Positions 21,636 through 31,237 are shown, counted from the stretch's first letter. The stretch is DNA of 64,000 nucleotides from Citrobacter amalonaticus (GCF_018323885.1 NZ_AP024585.1:1364001-1428000), one strand, 5' to 3'. Translations and numbers: made by a program. The notes: generated by a model not told the origin, from the letters alone.

Positions 21636-21830
21636 AATAACCTCGTCTGCATTTCTGTTTTTAGTTGGTTGACACGTTGCGTTTGTGGTTAGGGGTGGCT
21701 CACGATGAGTTGGCCTGGGTTGTCAAATTTCGAAAACAGGAGTCCCTTCCGCAGGGCGGAATAATTTTTAGTGATTGATAACGTCTTAATTAATTCTCAG
21801 TCGTCCGTGTTGTATTTCCTTAGTAGGCTG
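21636..21830 (-). promoter_or_regulatory. 5' region of autotransporter gene
   Basis: This is a 195-bp gap between the autotransporter start and the stop of the upstream same-strand LuxR gene. It should hold the autotransporter promoter unless transcription comes from the regulator gene. A GAGG ribosome site is visible five bases before the ATG. I cannot assign promoter boxes with confidence. Confidence 0.35.
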
Positions 21831-22403
21831 TTAGCGATAGTGGGAGAATATATATTTCAGATGGGTGTTGTTGTGCCCTAGCTTTTTGGCAATATTGCTT
21901 TTATAGGTACCGATAGTTTTTTCGCTTTTATGCGCAATAGTGGCAATTCTGGACAGTGACCAGCCACGGGAATACATCATCATGACGTTAAATTCATTAA
22001 CGCTCATGGCATTATCCAGCGGTCGGTTCACACTTGTGTTCTTGCAGTTGATGAGTTGAATCACCCGGCCGTGTAGTGCGTCAAGGCTCAATGTGCGGTC
22101 AAGAAAGTGCATCTGCATGCCGCAAATGGTCTGGAATACCGCAAAGGTTTCGACATTCGTCAGCACAAAAAGCATCAATGACGCACGCGAGGAGAGACGG
22201 CGAATGATGCTGGCGTATTTCAGAATATCCGTCTCTTCGGGATGAATAATGAGGTAATCATTATTCTGAACAACCGGGAGAGAAGAGGGCGGTGAACTGG
22301 CTGCATAATATTGCATGCCATAATAGAGTGATGTGCCGCGCAGAATATTTTTCATGCCAAGCCAGGTGTAATAATCATCACCCATAAAAATAGCTTTTGA
22401 CAT
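21831..22403 (-). CDS. LuxR-type regulator upstream of autotransporter
   Basis: The 190-residue protein has a C-terminal LuxR-like helix-turn-helix (SVNEFNVMMMYSRGWSLSRI, then ATIAHKSEKTIGTYKSNIAK with KTIGTYKSNI as the recognition helix). The N-terminus (MSKAIFMGDDYYTWLGMKNI) looks like a degenerate receiver: it keeps an early acidic pair but no obvious phosphorylation site. It lies on the same strand as, and 195 bp upstream of, the giant autotransporter, so it is a likely local activator. It is only distantly similar to the other LuxR protein of this island. AAGGAGAATTTA precedes the ATG. Confidence 0.72.
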   Translation of the reverse strand: MSKAIFMGDDYYTWLGMKNILRGTSLYYGMQYYAASSPPSSLPVVQNNDYLIIHPEETDILKYASIIRRLSSRASLMLFVLTNVETFAVFQTICGMQMHFLDRTLSLDALHGRVIQLINCKNTSVNRPLDNAMSVNEFNVMMMYSRGWSLSRIATIAHKSEKTIGTYKSNIAKKLGHNNTHLKYIFSHYR

Positions 22404-22957
22404 TAAATTCTCCTTGAGTCGGCAATAGCATCCTGCCCCTCTTTAACATTTTAAAAAAGGGTTCTTTCCCAGTCTGGGAATCTGTTTAAATCCACAACCT
22501 GTATTGGGATTATTCTCAATTGAAATATTACGCTTTGTTAAAATTTAAGATAAATCGTTTATTTCACCTCCTGAAGAATGATTGATAGATTTCACTTATG
22601 GATTGATGAAAACGGCTGGGAAAATAATGGAGCGTTTGCGGGAAAGTCTTAAAAAATAGCGGAGACCATCGGAGGTAAAGGCATGCGGTGTGGAGGTAGG
22701 GGATAAACGTGATGATGTGCGGAATCGTGAGTTAAGAATATTCCTGGGTAATGTCACCGTAAAAACACTCCCTCTGCGTAATGCTCTTGAGGTTAACGTA
22801 TTTTAAGTGAATAAATCTGGGTTATTGATGATTATGTGGAATTAAACTCTATTAGTTTTTCAGTTAACGTTATTAAGTGTTATTTTTGATTTTTTGTGCT
22901 GTTTATGGGCGGGCAACTGGCCAGCACTCCTTCGCCACCCTTTTGTTACAAAAAAAC
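22404..22957. other. Intergenic region, no gene seen
   Basis: About 550 bp of AT-rich DNA separates the LuxR gene start from the stop of the next minus-strand gene. It should contain the LuxR promoter near 22410-22560, where A/T-rich tracts occur. I see no open frame with a ribosome site and no clear repeat or terminator. Confidence 0.35.
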
Positions 22958-24133
22958 TTAACCTGCCAGCAGATCCTGTTCAACATGTTTAACCTGGGTC
23001 TCCAGCGTATCGCGAAGCTCAGCCAGCGCGCGTTCTTGTTCTGCAAAGTACGCTTCTTTATCGCGAACCGAGGTCGCCAGACGCCAGGCATTTTCTGCTT
23101 CCAGCCCGGCGATCTCTTTTATCAGCGCATCAATCTGGATCCGCAACTGCTGGATTTTCTGCCGCAGATGGTCGAGATTGTTCAACCGGTCGCTGGCCAT
23201 CATTGGCTCCAGACCGCTTTGCAACTGAGTGAGCAGGGCGCGAATGGCCGCCAGATCGGCGTTTTGCCGCGCCAGATTGAGCTGCACCATCATCTGGTGC
23301 GCTTTCTCTTTCAGTTCATCAGCGACAACGTCCGGGTGACACAAACGGCTGGCCTGACGCCACAGGCGCTTAAGCTCATTACGCTCATCCGGTGAAAGGC
23401 GCTGATCGCGTGCGAAACGGTGCTGAGCATCCTGCTGCTGTTCCTGATACTCCTCATATTCATGCGCTGCCTCTTCCTGTGCCTGCCGCGTGTCGCTGTC
23501 ATCCTGGCGGGAAAAATCGGCTTCCAGTTCACGGATCTCGGCGAGCAGGTCGGTAATCAGCTCCGTTTGCTGTTGGATGCGCTGACGGATGTCGACTGCG
23601 GCACGAGAGGCTGAATCCATGCCCATCCATTGCTGTTTAAGCTGGGCTAACCGATCGACCGCCAGTGAGATGTACTGCTGACAGGAGAGGTAATCTTTCT
23701 CGCGACGTCTGCGTTCTGCTTCCTGCCGACGCAGGGCGCTGGCTGCGAGCTGTTTACGCAGCTCGAGAATACGGCTCATTAATGGCCCGAGGCGCAGATG
23801 ATACTGGTCGTTAAACTCATCCAGAATCTGAATGCGGGTATTACGGGTATCGATCAATTCACGCAACTGATTTTCCAGCGCCTTAAGTTCCAGCTTGCTG
23901 GCGGCAATCGCCGGATCCTGCCAGTTGGTTATGGCGCGCTGATTTTGTAGCAAGGTAGCAATTTCACGCATTGCATCACTGAAGCGGCGCGTCTCGATAG
24001 CCTGGGCAATTGCCGTTATTACAGGATCGCCAGATTCCCGCTGCAGATGCACAAGCTGCTGCTGGATGATCTCCTCATCCTCAAGTTCGATGGCGCTTTT
24101 AATGATTTCGAGTCGTTTGATGATTTTATTCAT
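22958..24133 (-). CDS. Coiled-coil protein with C-terminal J-like domain
   Basis: The 391-residue cytoplasmic protein (no signal or membrane segment) is mostly long Glu/Gln/Arg-rich helices predicted to form coiled coils (about residues 60-230 and 310-385). Between them, near 255-310, is a J-domain-like stretch: NELKRLWRQASRLCHPDVVA. Its HPD tripeptide is the hallmark by which DnaJ proteins stimulate Hsp70 ATPase. It is probably a co-chaperone or scaffold that recruits DnaK to unknown clients. I preferred the ATG at 24133 (MNKIIKRLEI) over an in-frame ATG at 24160. Neither ribosome site is good. I know no characterised E. coli K-12 counterpart at this place. Confidence 0.6.
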   Translation of the reverse strand: MNKIIKRLEIIKSAIELEDEEIIQQQLVHLQRESGDPVITAIAQAIETRRFSDAMREIATLLQNQRAITNWQDPAIAASKLELKALENQLRELIDTRNTRIQILDEFNDQYHLRLGPLMSRILELRKQLAASALRRQEAERRRREKDYLSCQQYISLAVDRLAQLKQQWMGMDSASRAAVDIRQRIQQQTELITDLLAEIRELEADFSRQDDSDTRQAQEEAAHEYEEYQEQQQDAQHRFARDQRLSPDERNELKRLWRQASRLCHPDVVADELKEKAHQMMVQLNLARQNADLAAIRALLTQLQSGLEPMMASDRLNNLDHLRQKIQQLRIQIDALIKEIAGLEAENAWRLATSVRDKEAYFAEQERALAELRDTLETQVKHVEQDLLAG

Positions 24134-24363
24134 GACACCGTTGCCTGGCGTGACCGACACATGAATGACGATATTTAGGTTAAGTCATTCGTTTGAAAAA
24201 TATAAAAAAAGTGCAAATCGCATTCTGTGGCCTGCGGGGCCTGTTCGTCCAGAATAATTCGCAGAAATTATCGTTCACTCGCCATTTTCGTTTGAGCTCT
24301 CACAATTCGAACCTCTGTTTCATTAAGGGTATTTTTTGCGCGAAATACACTTGCTTCGAAAAA

Positions 24364-24388
24364 GAGAATAAGTATAGTTCTCATTCTC
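24364..24388. promoter_or_regulatory. Probable Fur-binding site
   Basis: A GAGAATAAGTATAGTTCTCA stretch followed by TTCTC lies about 42 bp before the YncE-like gene. Its GAGAAT/ATTCTC symmetry resembles Fur boxes, as in GATAATGATAATCATTATC, though several positions differ. It fits iron repression of the lipoprotein and TonB receptor genes that follow. Confidence 0.5.
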
Positions 24389-24429
24389 TTTATTATTTAA
24401 TGCGTGTCTTTTTTGGTAAGGAACCCAGA

Positions 24430-25515
24430 ATGAAAAAAAATATTACGGCGCTGGCCGTGCTGATCGCGGCGGCATTAAGCGGTTGCGCGACCACTACGCC
24501 CGTCACTACGCCGTCAAATACCGTTGAAAAAGCGGCGACGCCCGCGGTGGCGACCGATACGTTAAAGCGCGATCTGGCGGATGGCCTGTATGAGATGGCA
24601 TTAAATCCTGCCGGGGACGCGTTGTATGTCGCCAGTGCCGAAGGCTTTAAAGATGTTCAGGGCGGGGTGATCTACAAACTGGATGCCAAAACCCTTAAGA
24701 CGATCGGTCGCAGCCACACGGATCTGAAAAACTTTGGTATGGCGATTTCGCCTGATGGCAAAACGGTGTACGTCACCAACTCGCTGGACGGTGGCCTGAG
24801 CGCGTTGAACACTGCGGATGGCAAAGTTAAAAATCGCGTCCTGTTTCCTGAGCGGAACGCGGAAGGTTTCCCGTATGGCGCTCGTCAGGTGTTGCTGCAT
24901 AACGGCCTGCTGTATATCGGCGCGGTCGCCGATCCTGCGGTGATCTGGGTGGTTGATGCCGAAACGCTGAAGCTGAAAACGCGCATTAAAAATACGGGCA
25001 AATGGATGACCGGTCTGCACTACTCCGAAACGACCCAGCGCATCTACGCCGCGAATGGCGGTGGTGAAATCCTGGTAATCAACCCGCGTAATCAGCACGT
25101 TGAGAAACGCTGGAAGCCGCTGGGCGACAAGCCGGCGCTGTTGCTGAATATGGCGGAAGACCCACAAACCGGACGTCTGTTCGTGACCGATAACGCCAAA
25201 GCGAAAACCACGCTGGTGCTCGATATCCACACCGGCAAGGTGCTGAAGCAACTGGACGTTGGGGATTCTCTGGCGGTGACATTCAACGCCAAACGCAACG
25301 AAATTTACATCACCCAGCGTGATTCCGGGAAGCTGCTCAGTCTCAACGCGAGCGATTACAGCGTGAAAAAAAGCTGGGACCTGCCGCCGAATCCAAACAG
25401 CCTGTTGCTCTCTGCTGACGGCCAGACGCTGTATGTCACTGTGAAACAGAAATTTAATAAAGACCACTCAACCGATGTGCCGGACAGCGTTGTGCGTATT
25501 GAGCTGAATAAATAA
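24430..25515 (+). CDS. YncE-like beta-propeller lipoprotein
   Basis: This 361-residue secreted protein has repeated YVTN-type blades (DALYVASAEG, KTVYVTNSLDGG, RIYAANGGGEIL, RLFVTDNAKA, TLYVTVKQ), the seven-bladed propeller architecture of YncE. Unlike E. coli YncE it has a lipoprotein signal, LSGC near residue 20, followed by a Thr/Pro-rich linker, so it is probably membrane anchored. The longer frame from 24193 is ignored because the lipobox and AAGGAACCCAGA ribosome site define the ATG at 24430. It lies downstream of a Fur-like site and 63 bp before a TonB-dependent receptor. This recalls the yncE/yncD pairing in E. coli and suggests a role in metal-chelate uptake. Confidence 0.75.
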   Translation: MKKNITALAVLIAAALSGCATTTPVTTPSNTVEKAATPAVATDTLKRDLADGLYEMALNPAGDALYVASAEGFKDVQGGVIYKLDAKTLKTIGRSHTDLKNFGMAISPDGKTVYVTNSLDGGLSALNTADGKVKNRVLFPERNAEGFPYGARQVLLHNGLLYIGAVADPAVIWVVDAETLKLKTRIKNTGKWMTGLHYSETTQRIYAANGGGEILVINPRNQHVEKRWKPLGDKPALLLNMAEDPQTGRLFVTDNAKAKTTLVLDIHTGKVLKQLDVGDSLAVTFNAKRNEIYITQRDSGKLLSLNASDYSVKKSWDLPPNPNSLLLSADGQTLYVTVKQKFNKDHSTDVPDSVVRIELNK

Positions 25516-25578
25516 TAAAAATCAGTCGGGGGACGGATGTTGTCCCCCGCCACATTGACTCTTTTTGATGGCATTCAC

Positions 25579-27762
25579 ATGAACAACACCAAAACTATTC
25601 TGGCGCTGACGATGGGCGCAATCTCTGGCTCGGCCTGGGCGGCAGACACCGCGAAAAAAGCGGAGGACACCATTGTGGTCCAGGCGACAACCCAAAATGA
25701 TTTCAAACCGGGTGGCGACACGCCGCTGCCGGCCTTTCTTGATGGACAAGTCGCCAACGGCGGCAGACTCGGCATGCTCGGTCAACAAAGTGCGATGGAC
25801 GTACCGTACAACGTCATCAGCTACACCTCTAAACTGGTTGAAGATCAACAGGCGAAAACCATCGCCGACGTCGTGGCAAACGATGCGGGCGTGCAGTATG
25901 TCCAGGGCTACGGCAACAGCGCGGAAAGCTTTCGCATTCGTGGTTTGAAATTTGACGGCGATGATATGACCTTTGGCGGGCTGTCTGGTGTTCTGCCGCG
26001 TCAGGTGGTGGATGCGCAGATGGTGGATCGCATCGAAATCTTCAAAGGGGCAAACGCCCTGATGAACGGCGCCGCGAGTTCTGCCGTCGGCGGGATGATC
26101 AACCTTGAACCGAAACATGCAGGCGACATCCCGCAGGCTAAAGTCGGCGTGGACTACACGTCGGATTCACAGATTGGCACCACGCTGGATGCCGGTCGTC
26201 GCTTTAGCGACAACGATCAGTTTGGTGCGCGGGTGAATCTGGTCCACCGTGAAGGCGAAACCCGGATTCAGGACGATCGCCGTCGTACTACGCTGCTCTC
26301 CACCGGTCTGGACTACAGAGGCGATAACTTCCGCACCTCACTGGACGTGGGTTATCAGAAAAAAACCTTCCACGGCAGCCCAACCAGCGTCAACATTTCT
26401 CTGGTCGATTTCGTTCCCGCGCCGCCAAAAAATGACCGTAACTTCTCGCAGAAATGGGCGTATAGCGACATTGAAAACGAGTTCGGCATGTGGCGTAGCG
26501 AATACGACATCACTGACAACTGGACTGCCTACACAGCACTTGGCGCTCAGCACGCGCACGAGGAAGGTCTCTACAGCGCGCCGAAACTGCTGGATAAGAG
26601 CGGGACGGCCACCGCCAGTCGTCTTGATACCAACCGTATCAGCGACACGGTCAGCGGCATGGCGGGAATTCGCGGCAATTTCGCTACGGGCTTTGTCTCG
26701 CACAAGGTGAACGTTGGCTACTCGGCACAAAGCAAAAACGAAAAAATCGCGTGGAAAATGTCTAAAGCGGCGGATAACCCGTATACCAACATCTATCACA
26801 ACCGCGGCGTTGACGCGCCGGCCAGTACTAACTCGAACGGTAAAGGCGGTAACTACAGCGATCCGTTGACCAGTGGGCGCACCCGGACTCAGGGCTGGTT
26901 GCTAAGCGATACGTTGGGCGTGCTGGATGACAAACTGCTATTTACCGTCGGGGCACGCCATCAGAAAGTGGTGATTCGGGGTTATGACAAAATTACCGGC
27001 GCGGAAAACGCCGCCGACGGTTTTGACGGTAGCCGCTGGATGCCGACTTACGGCGTCGTCTACAAGACTTGGGAAGAGATATCTTTCTACGCCAACCACA
27101 CTGAAGCGTTACAGCCGGGTAAAGCAGCGCCCAACACGGCAACCAACTATGGTCAGAGCACCGGTATCGTCCATTCTAAGCAGAATGAAGTGGGCGTGAA
27201 GGCGGACTTCGGGCGTGTTGGCGGTTCGCTGGCGCTGTTTGAAATCAAAATGCCATCGGCAATTCTTGACAGTGAAACCAAACATTATGGTCTGGATGCC
27301 GAGCAGCGTAATCGTGGCGTTGAGCTGAACATCTTCGGCGAACCGATGCTGGGCATGCGTCTGAACGCCAGCGCCACCTGGCTGCAAGCCGAGATGACCA
27401 AAACCAACAACGGTTTGAACCAGGGCAATGATGCGATCGGCGTGCCGAATTTTTACGCCGTGCTGGGTGCCGAGTATGACATCAAGCCGATTGAAGGTCT
27501 GACCGCTACCGCGCGCGTGAACCATTCCGGTTCTCAGTATGCGGATCTGGCTAATAGCAAAAAGCTCGACAGCTACACTACTCTGGATCTGGGTATGCGC
27601 TATCGCTTCGCGCTTAACCAGAACCAAAATCAGATGACCGTTCGCGCGGGCATCGACAACATTACCAACGAAAACTACTGGGCCAGTGTTGATGATTCCG
27701 GCACGTACGTCACCCAGGGAGAAGCGCGCACCTTTAAAGTGTCCGTTGGTTACGAGTTCTGA
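25579..27762 (+). CDS. TonB-dependent siderophore receptor
   Basis: This is an outer-membrane receptor of 727 residues. The signal peptide ends GSAWA|AD near residue 21, followed by a TonB box candidate (EDTIVVQA). The plug domain shows VPYNVISYTSKLVEDQQAKT, SFRIRGLKFDG and VDRIEIFKGANALMNGAASS, and a 22-strand barrel ends in the terminal Phe of SVGYEF. This is the siderophore-receptor subfamily. I recall similarity to ferrichrome/hydroxamate receptors such as Yersinia FcuA, but the ligand cannot be read from sequence. The ATG at 25579 was chosen because it begins the signal peptide; its ribosome site is weak, so coupling with the upstream lipoprotein gene is possible. Confidence 0.82.
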   Translation: MNNTKTILALTMGAISGSAWAADTAKKAEDTIVVQATTQNDFKPGGDTPLPAFLDGQVANGGRLGMLGQQSAMDVPYNVISYTSKLVEDQQAKTIADVVANDAGVQYVQGYGNSAESFRIRGLKFDGDDMTFGGLSGVLPRQVVDAQMVDRIEIFKGANALMNGAASSAVGGMINLEPKHAGDIPQAKVGVDYTSDSQIGTTLDAGRRFSDNDQFGARVNLVHREGETRIQDDRRRTTLLSTGLDYRGDNFRTSLDVGYQKKTFHGSPTSVNISLVDFVPAPPKNDRNFSQKWAYSDIENEFGMWRSEYDITDNWTAYTALGAQHAHEEGLYSAPKLLDKSGTATASRLDTNRISDTVSGMAGIRGNFATGFVSHKVNVGYSAQSKNEKIAWKMSKAADNPYTNIYHNRGVDAPASTNSNGKGGNYSDPLTSGRTRTQGWLLSDTLGVLDDKLLFTVGARHQKVVIRGYDKITGAENAADGFDGSRWMPTYGVVYKTWEEISFYANHTEALQPGKAAPNTATNYGQSTGIVHSKQNEVGVKADFGRVGGSLALFEIKMPSAILDSETKHYGLDAEQRNRGVELNIFGEPMLGMRLNASATWLQAEMTKTNNGLNQGNDAIGVPNFYAVLGAEYDIKPIEGLTATARVNHSGSQYADLANSKKLDSYTTLDLGMRYRFALNQNQNQMTVRAGIDNITNENYWASVDDSGTYVTQGEARTFKVSVGYEF

Positions 27763-27778
27763 GTTCCACCTCGTTATC

Positions 27779-27797
27779 AGGGGCAAGGATGCCCCCT
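27779..27797 (+). terminator. Short GC hairpin after TonB receptor
   Basis: AGGGGC pairs with GCCCCCT across a small loop, starting 17 bp after the receptor stop codon. The T-tract is poor, so it is only a possible terminator. Confidence 0.4.
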
Positions 27798-27878
27798 CCA
27801 TTCCAGTGCCTTTAACTTGCTACCTCCAGCATGAAGTGTTAAAACGTGCCCCTTCTAAAAAAGAGACAGGGGTAGGGC

Positions 27879-29270
27879 GTGAAAGACGCGTCATCCGCTT
27901 CAGACAACGGCCGTTTTGAAGCGTCGTCGGAACAGAGTCCGACGCTGCAACGTGGTTTGCAAAATCGACATATTCAATTAATCGCCCTGGGTGGCGCGAT
28001 TGGTACCGGGCTGTTTCTCGGCATCGGGCCCGCGATTCAGATGGCGGGTCCAGCGGTGCTGCTGGGTTACGGCATCGCCGGGGTTATTGCCTTTCTGATC
28101 ATGCGCCAGCTCGGCGAAATGGTTGTCGAAGAGCCGGTATCGGGTTCCTTCGCTCACTTTGCCTATAAATACTGGGGACCGTTTGCGGGCTTCCTGTCAG
28201 GCTGGAACTACTGGGTCATGTTTGTGCTGGTCGGGATGGCTGAACTGACGGCCGCCGGTATCTACATGCAGTACTGGTTACCCGAGGTTCCCACCTGGGT
28301 CTGGGCCGCGTCCTTCTTTATCATCATTAACGCCGTCAACCTGGTGAACGTCCGTCTGTACGGTGAAACCGAATTCTGGTTTGCGCTCATCAAAGTGCTG
28401 GCGATCATCGGCATGATCGGCTTTGGTTTATGGCTGCTGTTCTCGGGGAACGGCGGTGAGCGGGCGACCATCGATAACCTGTGGCAGCATGGTGGTTTTC
28501 TGGCGACGGGCTGGAAAGGGCTGATTCTGTCGCTGGCGGTGATCATGTTCTCCTTCGGTGGGCTGGAACTTATCGGCATCACCGCAGCGGAAGCGCGTGA
28601 CCCGCACAAAAGCATTCCGAAAGCGGTTAATCAGGTGGTGTACCGTATCCTGCTGTTCTACATCGGTTCGCTGGTGGTTTTGCTGGCGCTCTACCCGTGG
28701 GTGGAAGTGAAATCCGACAGCAGCCCGTTCGTGATGATTTTCCACGATCTGAACAGTAACGTCGTGGCTTCAGCGCTGAACTTCGTGATTCTGGTGGCAT
28801 CCTTGTCGGTTTATAACAGCGGCGTTTACTCCAACAGCCGTATGCTGTTTGGTCTATCAGTCCAGGGCAATGCACCGAAGTTTCTGACCCGTGTCAGCCG
28901 TCGTGGCGTGCCGGTGAATTCATTACTGCTCTCTGGTGCGATCACTTCGCTGGTGGTGCTCATCAACTACCTGCTGCCGAAAGAGGCCTTCGGTCTGCTG
29001 ATGGCATTGGTGGTGGCGACGCTGCTGTTGAACTGGATCATGATTTGTCTGGCGCATCTGCGTTTTCGTGCCGCGATGCGTCGCAAAGGGCGTGATACCC
29101 AGTTCAAAGCGTTGCTCTACCCGGCAGGAAACTATATCTGCATCGCCTTCCTGGCGATGATCCTTGTGCTGATGTGCACCATCGACGACATGCGTTTGTC
29201 AGCCATGTTGCTGCCGGTATGGGTCATCTTCCTGTTTGTTGCGTTTAAACTTTCTCGCAAAGTACGCTGA
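27879..29270 (+). CDS. pheP: PheP phenylalanine permease
   Basis: PheP is an inner-membrane proton-coupled symporter of the amino-acid transporter (AAT/APC) family, with high specificity for phenylalanine. The 463-residue product has 12 membrane segments and the family signature at TM1 (LIALGGAIGTGLFLGIGPAI). Large blocks are identical to E. coli PheP, for example SGSFAHFAYKYWGPFAGFLS. The start is a GTG at 27879 that aligns with the E. coli ATG; the first 25 residues vary more than the rest. In E. coli pheP directly follows cusA. Here about 17 kb of extra genes lie between them. A strong hairpin terminator follows. Confidence 0.95.
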   Translation: MKDASSASDNGRFEASSEQSPTLQRGLQNRHIQLIALGGAIGTGLFLGIGPAIQMAGPAVLLGYGIAGVIAFLIMRQLGEMVVEEPVSGSFAHFAYKYWGPFAGFLSGWNYWVMFVLVGMAELTAAGIYMQYWLPEVPTWVWAASFFIIINAVNLVNVRLYGETEFWFALIKVLAIIGMIGFGLWLLFSGNGGERATIDNLWQHGGFLATGWKGLILSLAVIMFSFGGLELIGITAAEARDPHKSIPKAVNQVVYRILLFYIGSLVVLLALYPWVEVKSDSSPFVMIFHDLNSNVVASALNFVILVASLSVYNSGVYSNSRMLFGLSVQGNAPKFLTRVSRRGVPVNSLLLSGAITSLVVLINYLLPKEAFGLLMALVVATLLLNWIMICLAHLRFRAAMRRKGRDTQFKALLYPAGNYICIAFLAMILVLMCTIDDMRLSAMLLPVWVIFLFVAFKLSRKVR

Positions 29271-29276
29271 GAGGAA

Positions 29277-29311
29277 GCCGATCTCATTCGCGTAATGAGA
29301 TCGGCGCTTTT
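29277..29311. terminator. Bidirectional terminator between pheP and mscM
   Basis: A perfect 12-bp stem (GCCGATCTCATT paired with AATGAGATCGGC) with a five-base loop is followed by GCTTTT. It lies between the convergent pheP and mscM stops and should end both transcripts. Confidence 0.85.
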
Positions 29312-29314
29312 GCG

Positions 29315-30562
29315 TTATCGTTGAAATACTCCCGCCAGCGAGCGAATATCGTTGCCCGTAGGTGACTGGTGAATGCGCAATCCAAACTCGTCTACGACAG
29401 CAAAAATATGGTCGAAAATATCGGCCTGAATGCTTTCATATTCCAGCCAGACGACGGTGTTGGTAAAAGCATAAATTTCGAGGGGGAGACCGTGATCGTC
29501 TGGCGCCAGCTGACGTACCATTAAGGTCATATCTTTGCGAATGCGTGGATGGTTGCGCAGATATTCATTCAGGTAGGCGCGAAAAGTCCCAATATTGGTC
29601 ATCCGCCGATGGTTCAATACCGATTCCGGCGCATCCAGTTGTTGATTCCATTCATCTATCTCCTGATGGCGCGTCTCCAGATAAGGTTTCAGCAGGCGCG
29701 CTTTATACAGTTGCTGCTTTTCATCATCATCCAGAAAATGAATACTGGTGGCGTCAATATTGATACTGCGTTTAATGCGCCGACCACCTGATGCCGACAT
29801 GCCGCTCCAGTTTTTAAACGAATCAGAGACCAGCGACCAGGTCGGAATCGTAGTGATAGTATTGTCCCAGTTGCGGACTTTCACCGTCGTCAGACCAATA
29901 TCAATGACCGCGCCATCAGCACCGTATTTCGGCATCTCCAGCCAGTCACCCAGTTTCAGCATGTCGTTAGCAGAAAGCTGAATGCCCGCAACCAGCCCCA
30001 GAATCGGGTCTTTAAATACCAACATCAGCACGGCGGCCATTGCGCCCAGGCCGCTAATCAGAATCGCGGGCGATTGGCCGATTAATAGCGATATCATTAA
30101 TATACCGACAATAATCGCGCCGATGAGTTTTATACCCTGAAATATCCCCTTGAGAGGAAGCTGAGAGGCAGAGGGGAACTTTTGCGCCAGATTTAATATG
30201 ACATCGAGTAACGAAAATAATGAAAGCAGGGCATATATCATGATCCACAATTGTGCGCAGACAGTAAGAATCTCTGCGGCTTCGCTGCCTTTTTGCAACC
30301 ACAGTGCGGACTGAATATTGACGATAATACCCTGCAGGGTGAATGCCAGACGGTGAAATAACTTATTCTGCGTAATAATTTGTAGCCACAGACGGGAGCT
30401 GGCAACAGCGCGCCTTTCAAAGGTGCGCAATACCACCCAGTGCAAAATAATATGCACAATGATGGCTGTGAGAAAAATAATACCGAAAATCATCACCAGC
30501 GAGGTGGTGTGATTCATTTCAATACCCGCTAAATCCTCAACCTGAGTAATTAATTCCTGCAT
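29315..30562 (-). CDS. mscM: MscM (YbdG) miniconductance mechanosensitive channel
   Basis: This is an inner-membrane channel of the MscS superfamily that opens under osmotic downshock, alias YbdG. The product is 415 residues with five membrane segments. The pore-lining helix region [20 protein letters not shown] leads into the MscS beta domain ([40 protein letters not shown]). Length and sequence follow E. coli YbdG almost throughout. The most divergent part is around residues 285-325, in the cytosolic region specific to this subfamily. AGGAGAGGTT precedes the ATG. It is convergent with pheP, as in E. coli. Confidence 0.95.
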   Translation of the reverse strand: MQELITQVEDLAGIEMNHTTSLVMIFGIIFLTAIIVHIILHWVVLRTFERRAVASSRLWLQIITQNKLFHRLAFTLQGIIVNIQSALWLQKGSEAAEILTVCAQLWIMIYALLSLFSLLDVILNLAQKFPSASQLPLKGIFQGIKLIGAIIVGILMISLLIGQSPAILISGLGAMAAVLMLVFKDPILGLVAGIQLSANDMLKLGDWLEMPKYGADGAVIDIGLTTVKVRNWDNTITTIPTWSLVSDSFKNWSGMSASGGRRIKRSINIDATSIHFLDDDEKQQLYKARLLKPYLETRHQEIDEWNQQLDAPESVLNHRRMTNIGTFRAYLNEYLRNHPRIRKDMTLMVRQLAPDDHGLPLEIYAFTNTVVWLEYESIQADIFDHIFAVVDEFGLRIHQSPTGNDIRSLAGVFQR

Positions 30563-30628
30563 AACCTCTCCTTTACAAAACAGTGACCTATGATGACTGC
30601 TGTAAGGAAATTATGCAAATGAGCCAGG

Positions 30629-31237
30629 TCAGTACTGTTCGGGAAGACGATTGATCTTAGTAAGAATACCGCGCGCCATCTCGATATGGCCACCCAGCCG
30701 CAAGTCGCTCAAAATCTTCATCACGCGGCTACGCGAAAGATGCGTTTTTTCCTGGATGTAGTCACTCGCGTTAACCGCAAGACGCAGTTCTTCTTTCTCT
30801 GCTATCAATGCAATAAGATTGGTGCGGATCAGTTCGTAGGTTGAGAGGCCAGCAGAGGTACGATGTGCTTCGAGAAGTTTATCTATGGCATACATATAGG
30901 TATAGGATGCGTCCAGCCAAAGGTTTTTCTCCGCAATGACATTCATTACGTGTAATGTCGGAATGATTTCGAAAAGGATTTCCCCGTTGGCTTTGTAGAA
31001 GAAATCAGCATTCGTATTCATTAACGAGTTTATGCCAACAATCATAGGTGCTTTAAGATGCTTAAGTAGCAGTTGGTCGTGGCTACGGTAAACACTTACC
31101 GTGCCTTTATGTAATACAAAAGTCATCGATTCGGCATGGTGTCCGAGAGATATGATTTGCCGCTCCCGGGCATGCAAAATGCGAGAAGTGTCGGAAACGG
31201 CATTGATTATATTGATGACATGAGTGTCTGGCTTCAT
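30629..31237 (-). CDS. IprA-like helix-turn-helix regulator
   Basis: This 202-residue protein has an N-terminal cyclic-nucleotide-binding-like beta barrel (about 20-100; FVLHKGTVSVYRSHDQLLLK) and a C-terminal winged helix (about 140-195; SDYIQEKTHLSRSRVMKILS). The layout is that of Crp/Fnr-like proteins of the IprA (YaiV) group, known in Salmonella and E. coli for affecting hydrogen peroxide resistance. The cAMP-binding residues of Crp are not evident. It sits as a single gene between mscM and a decayed insertion sequence, in DNA of lower G+C, and is probably accessory. Target genes are unknown. Confidence 0.65.
   Translation of the reverse strand: MKPDTHVINIINAVSDTSRILHARERQIISLGHHAESMTFVLHKGTVSVYRSHDQLLLKHLKAPMIVGINSLMNTNADFFYKANGEILFEIIPTLHVMNVIAEKNLWLDASYTYMYAIDKLLEAHRTSAGLSTYELIRTNLIALIAEKEELRLAVNASDYIQEKTHLSRSRVMKILSDLRLGGHIEMARGILTKINRLPEQY

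Noticed and set aside
22877..23395. 172-residue plus-strand frame
   Set aside because: It lies antisense to the J-like coiled-coil gene, whose motifs and codon pattern are convincing; a shadow frame.
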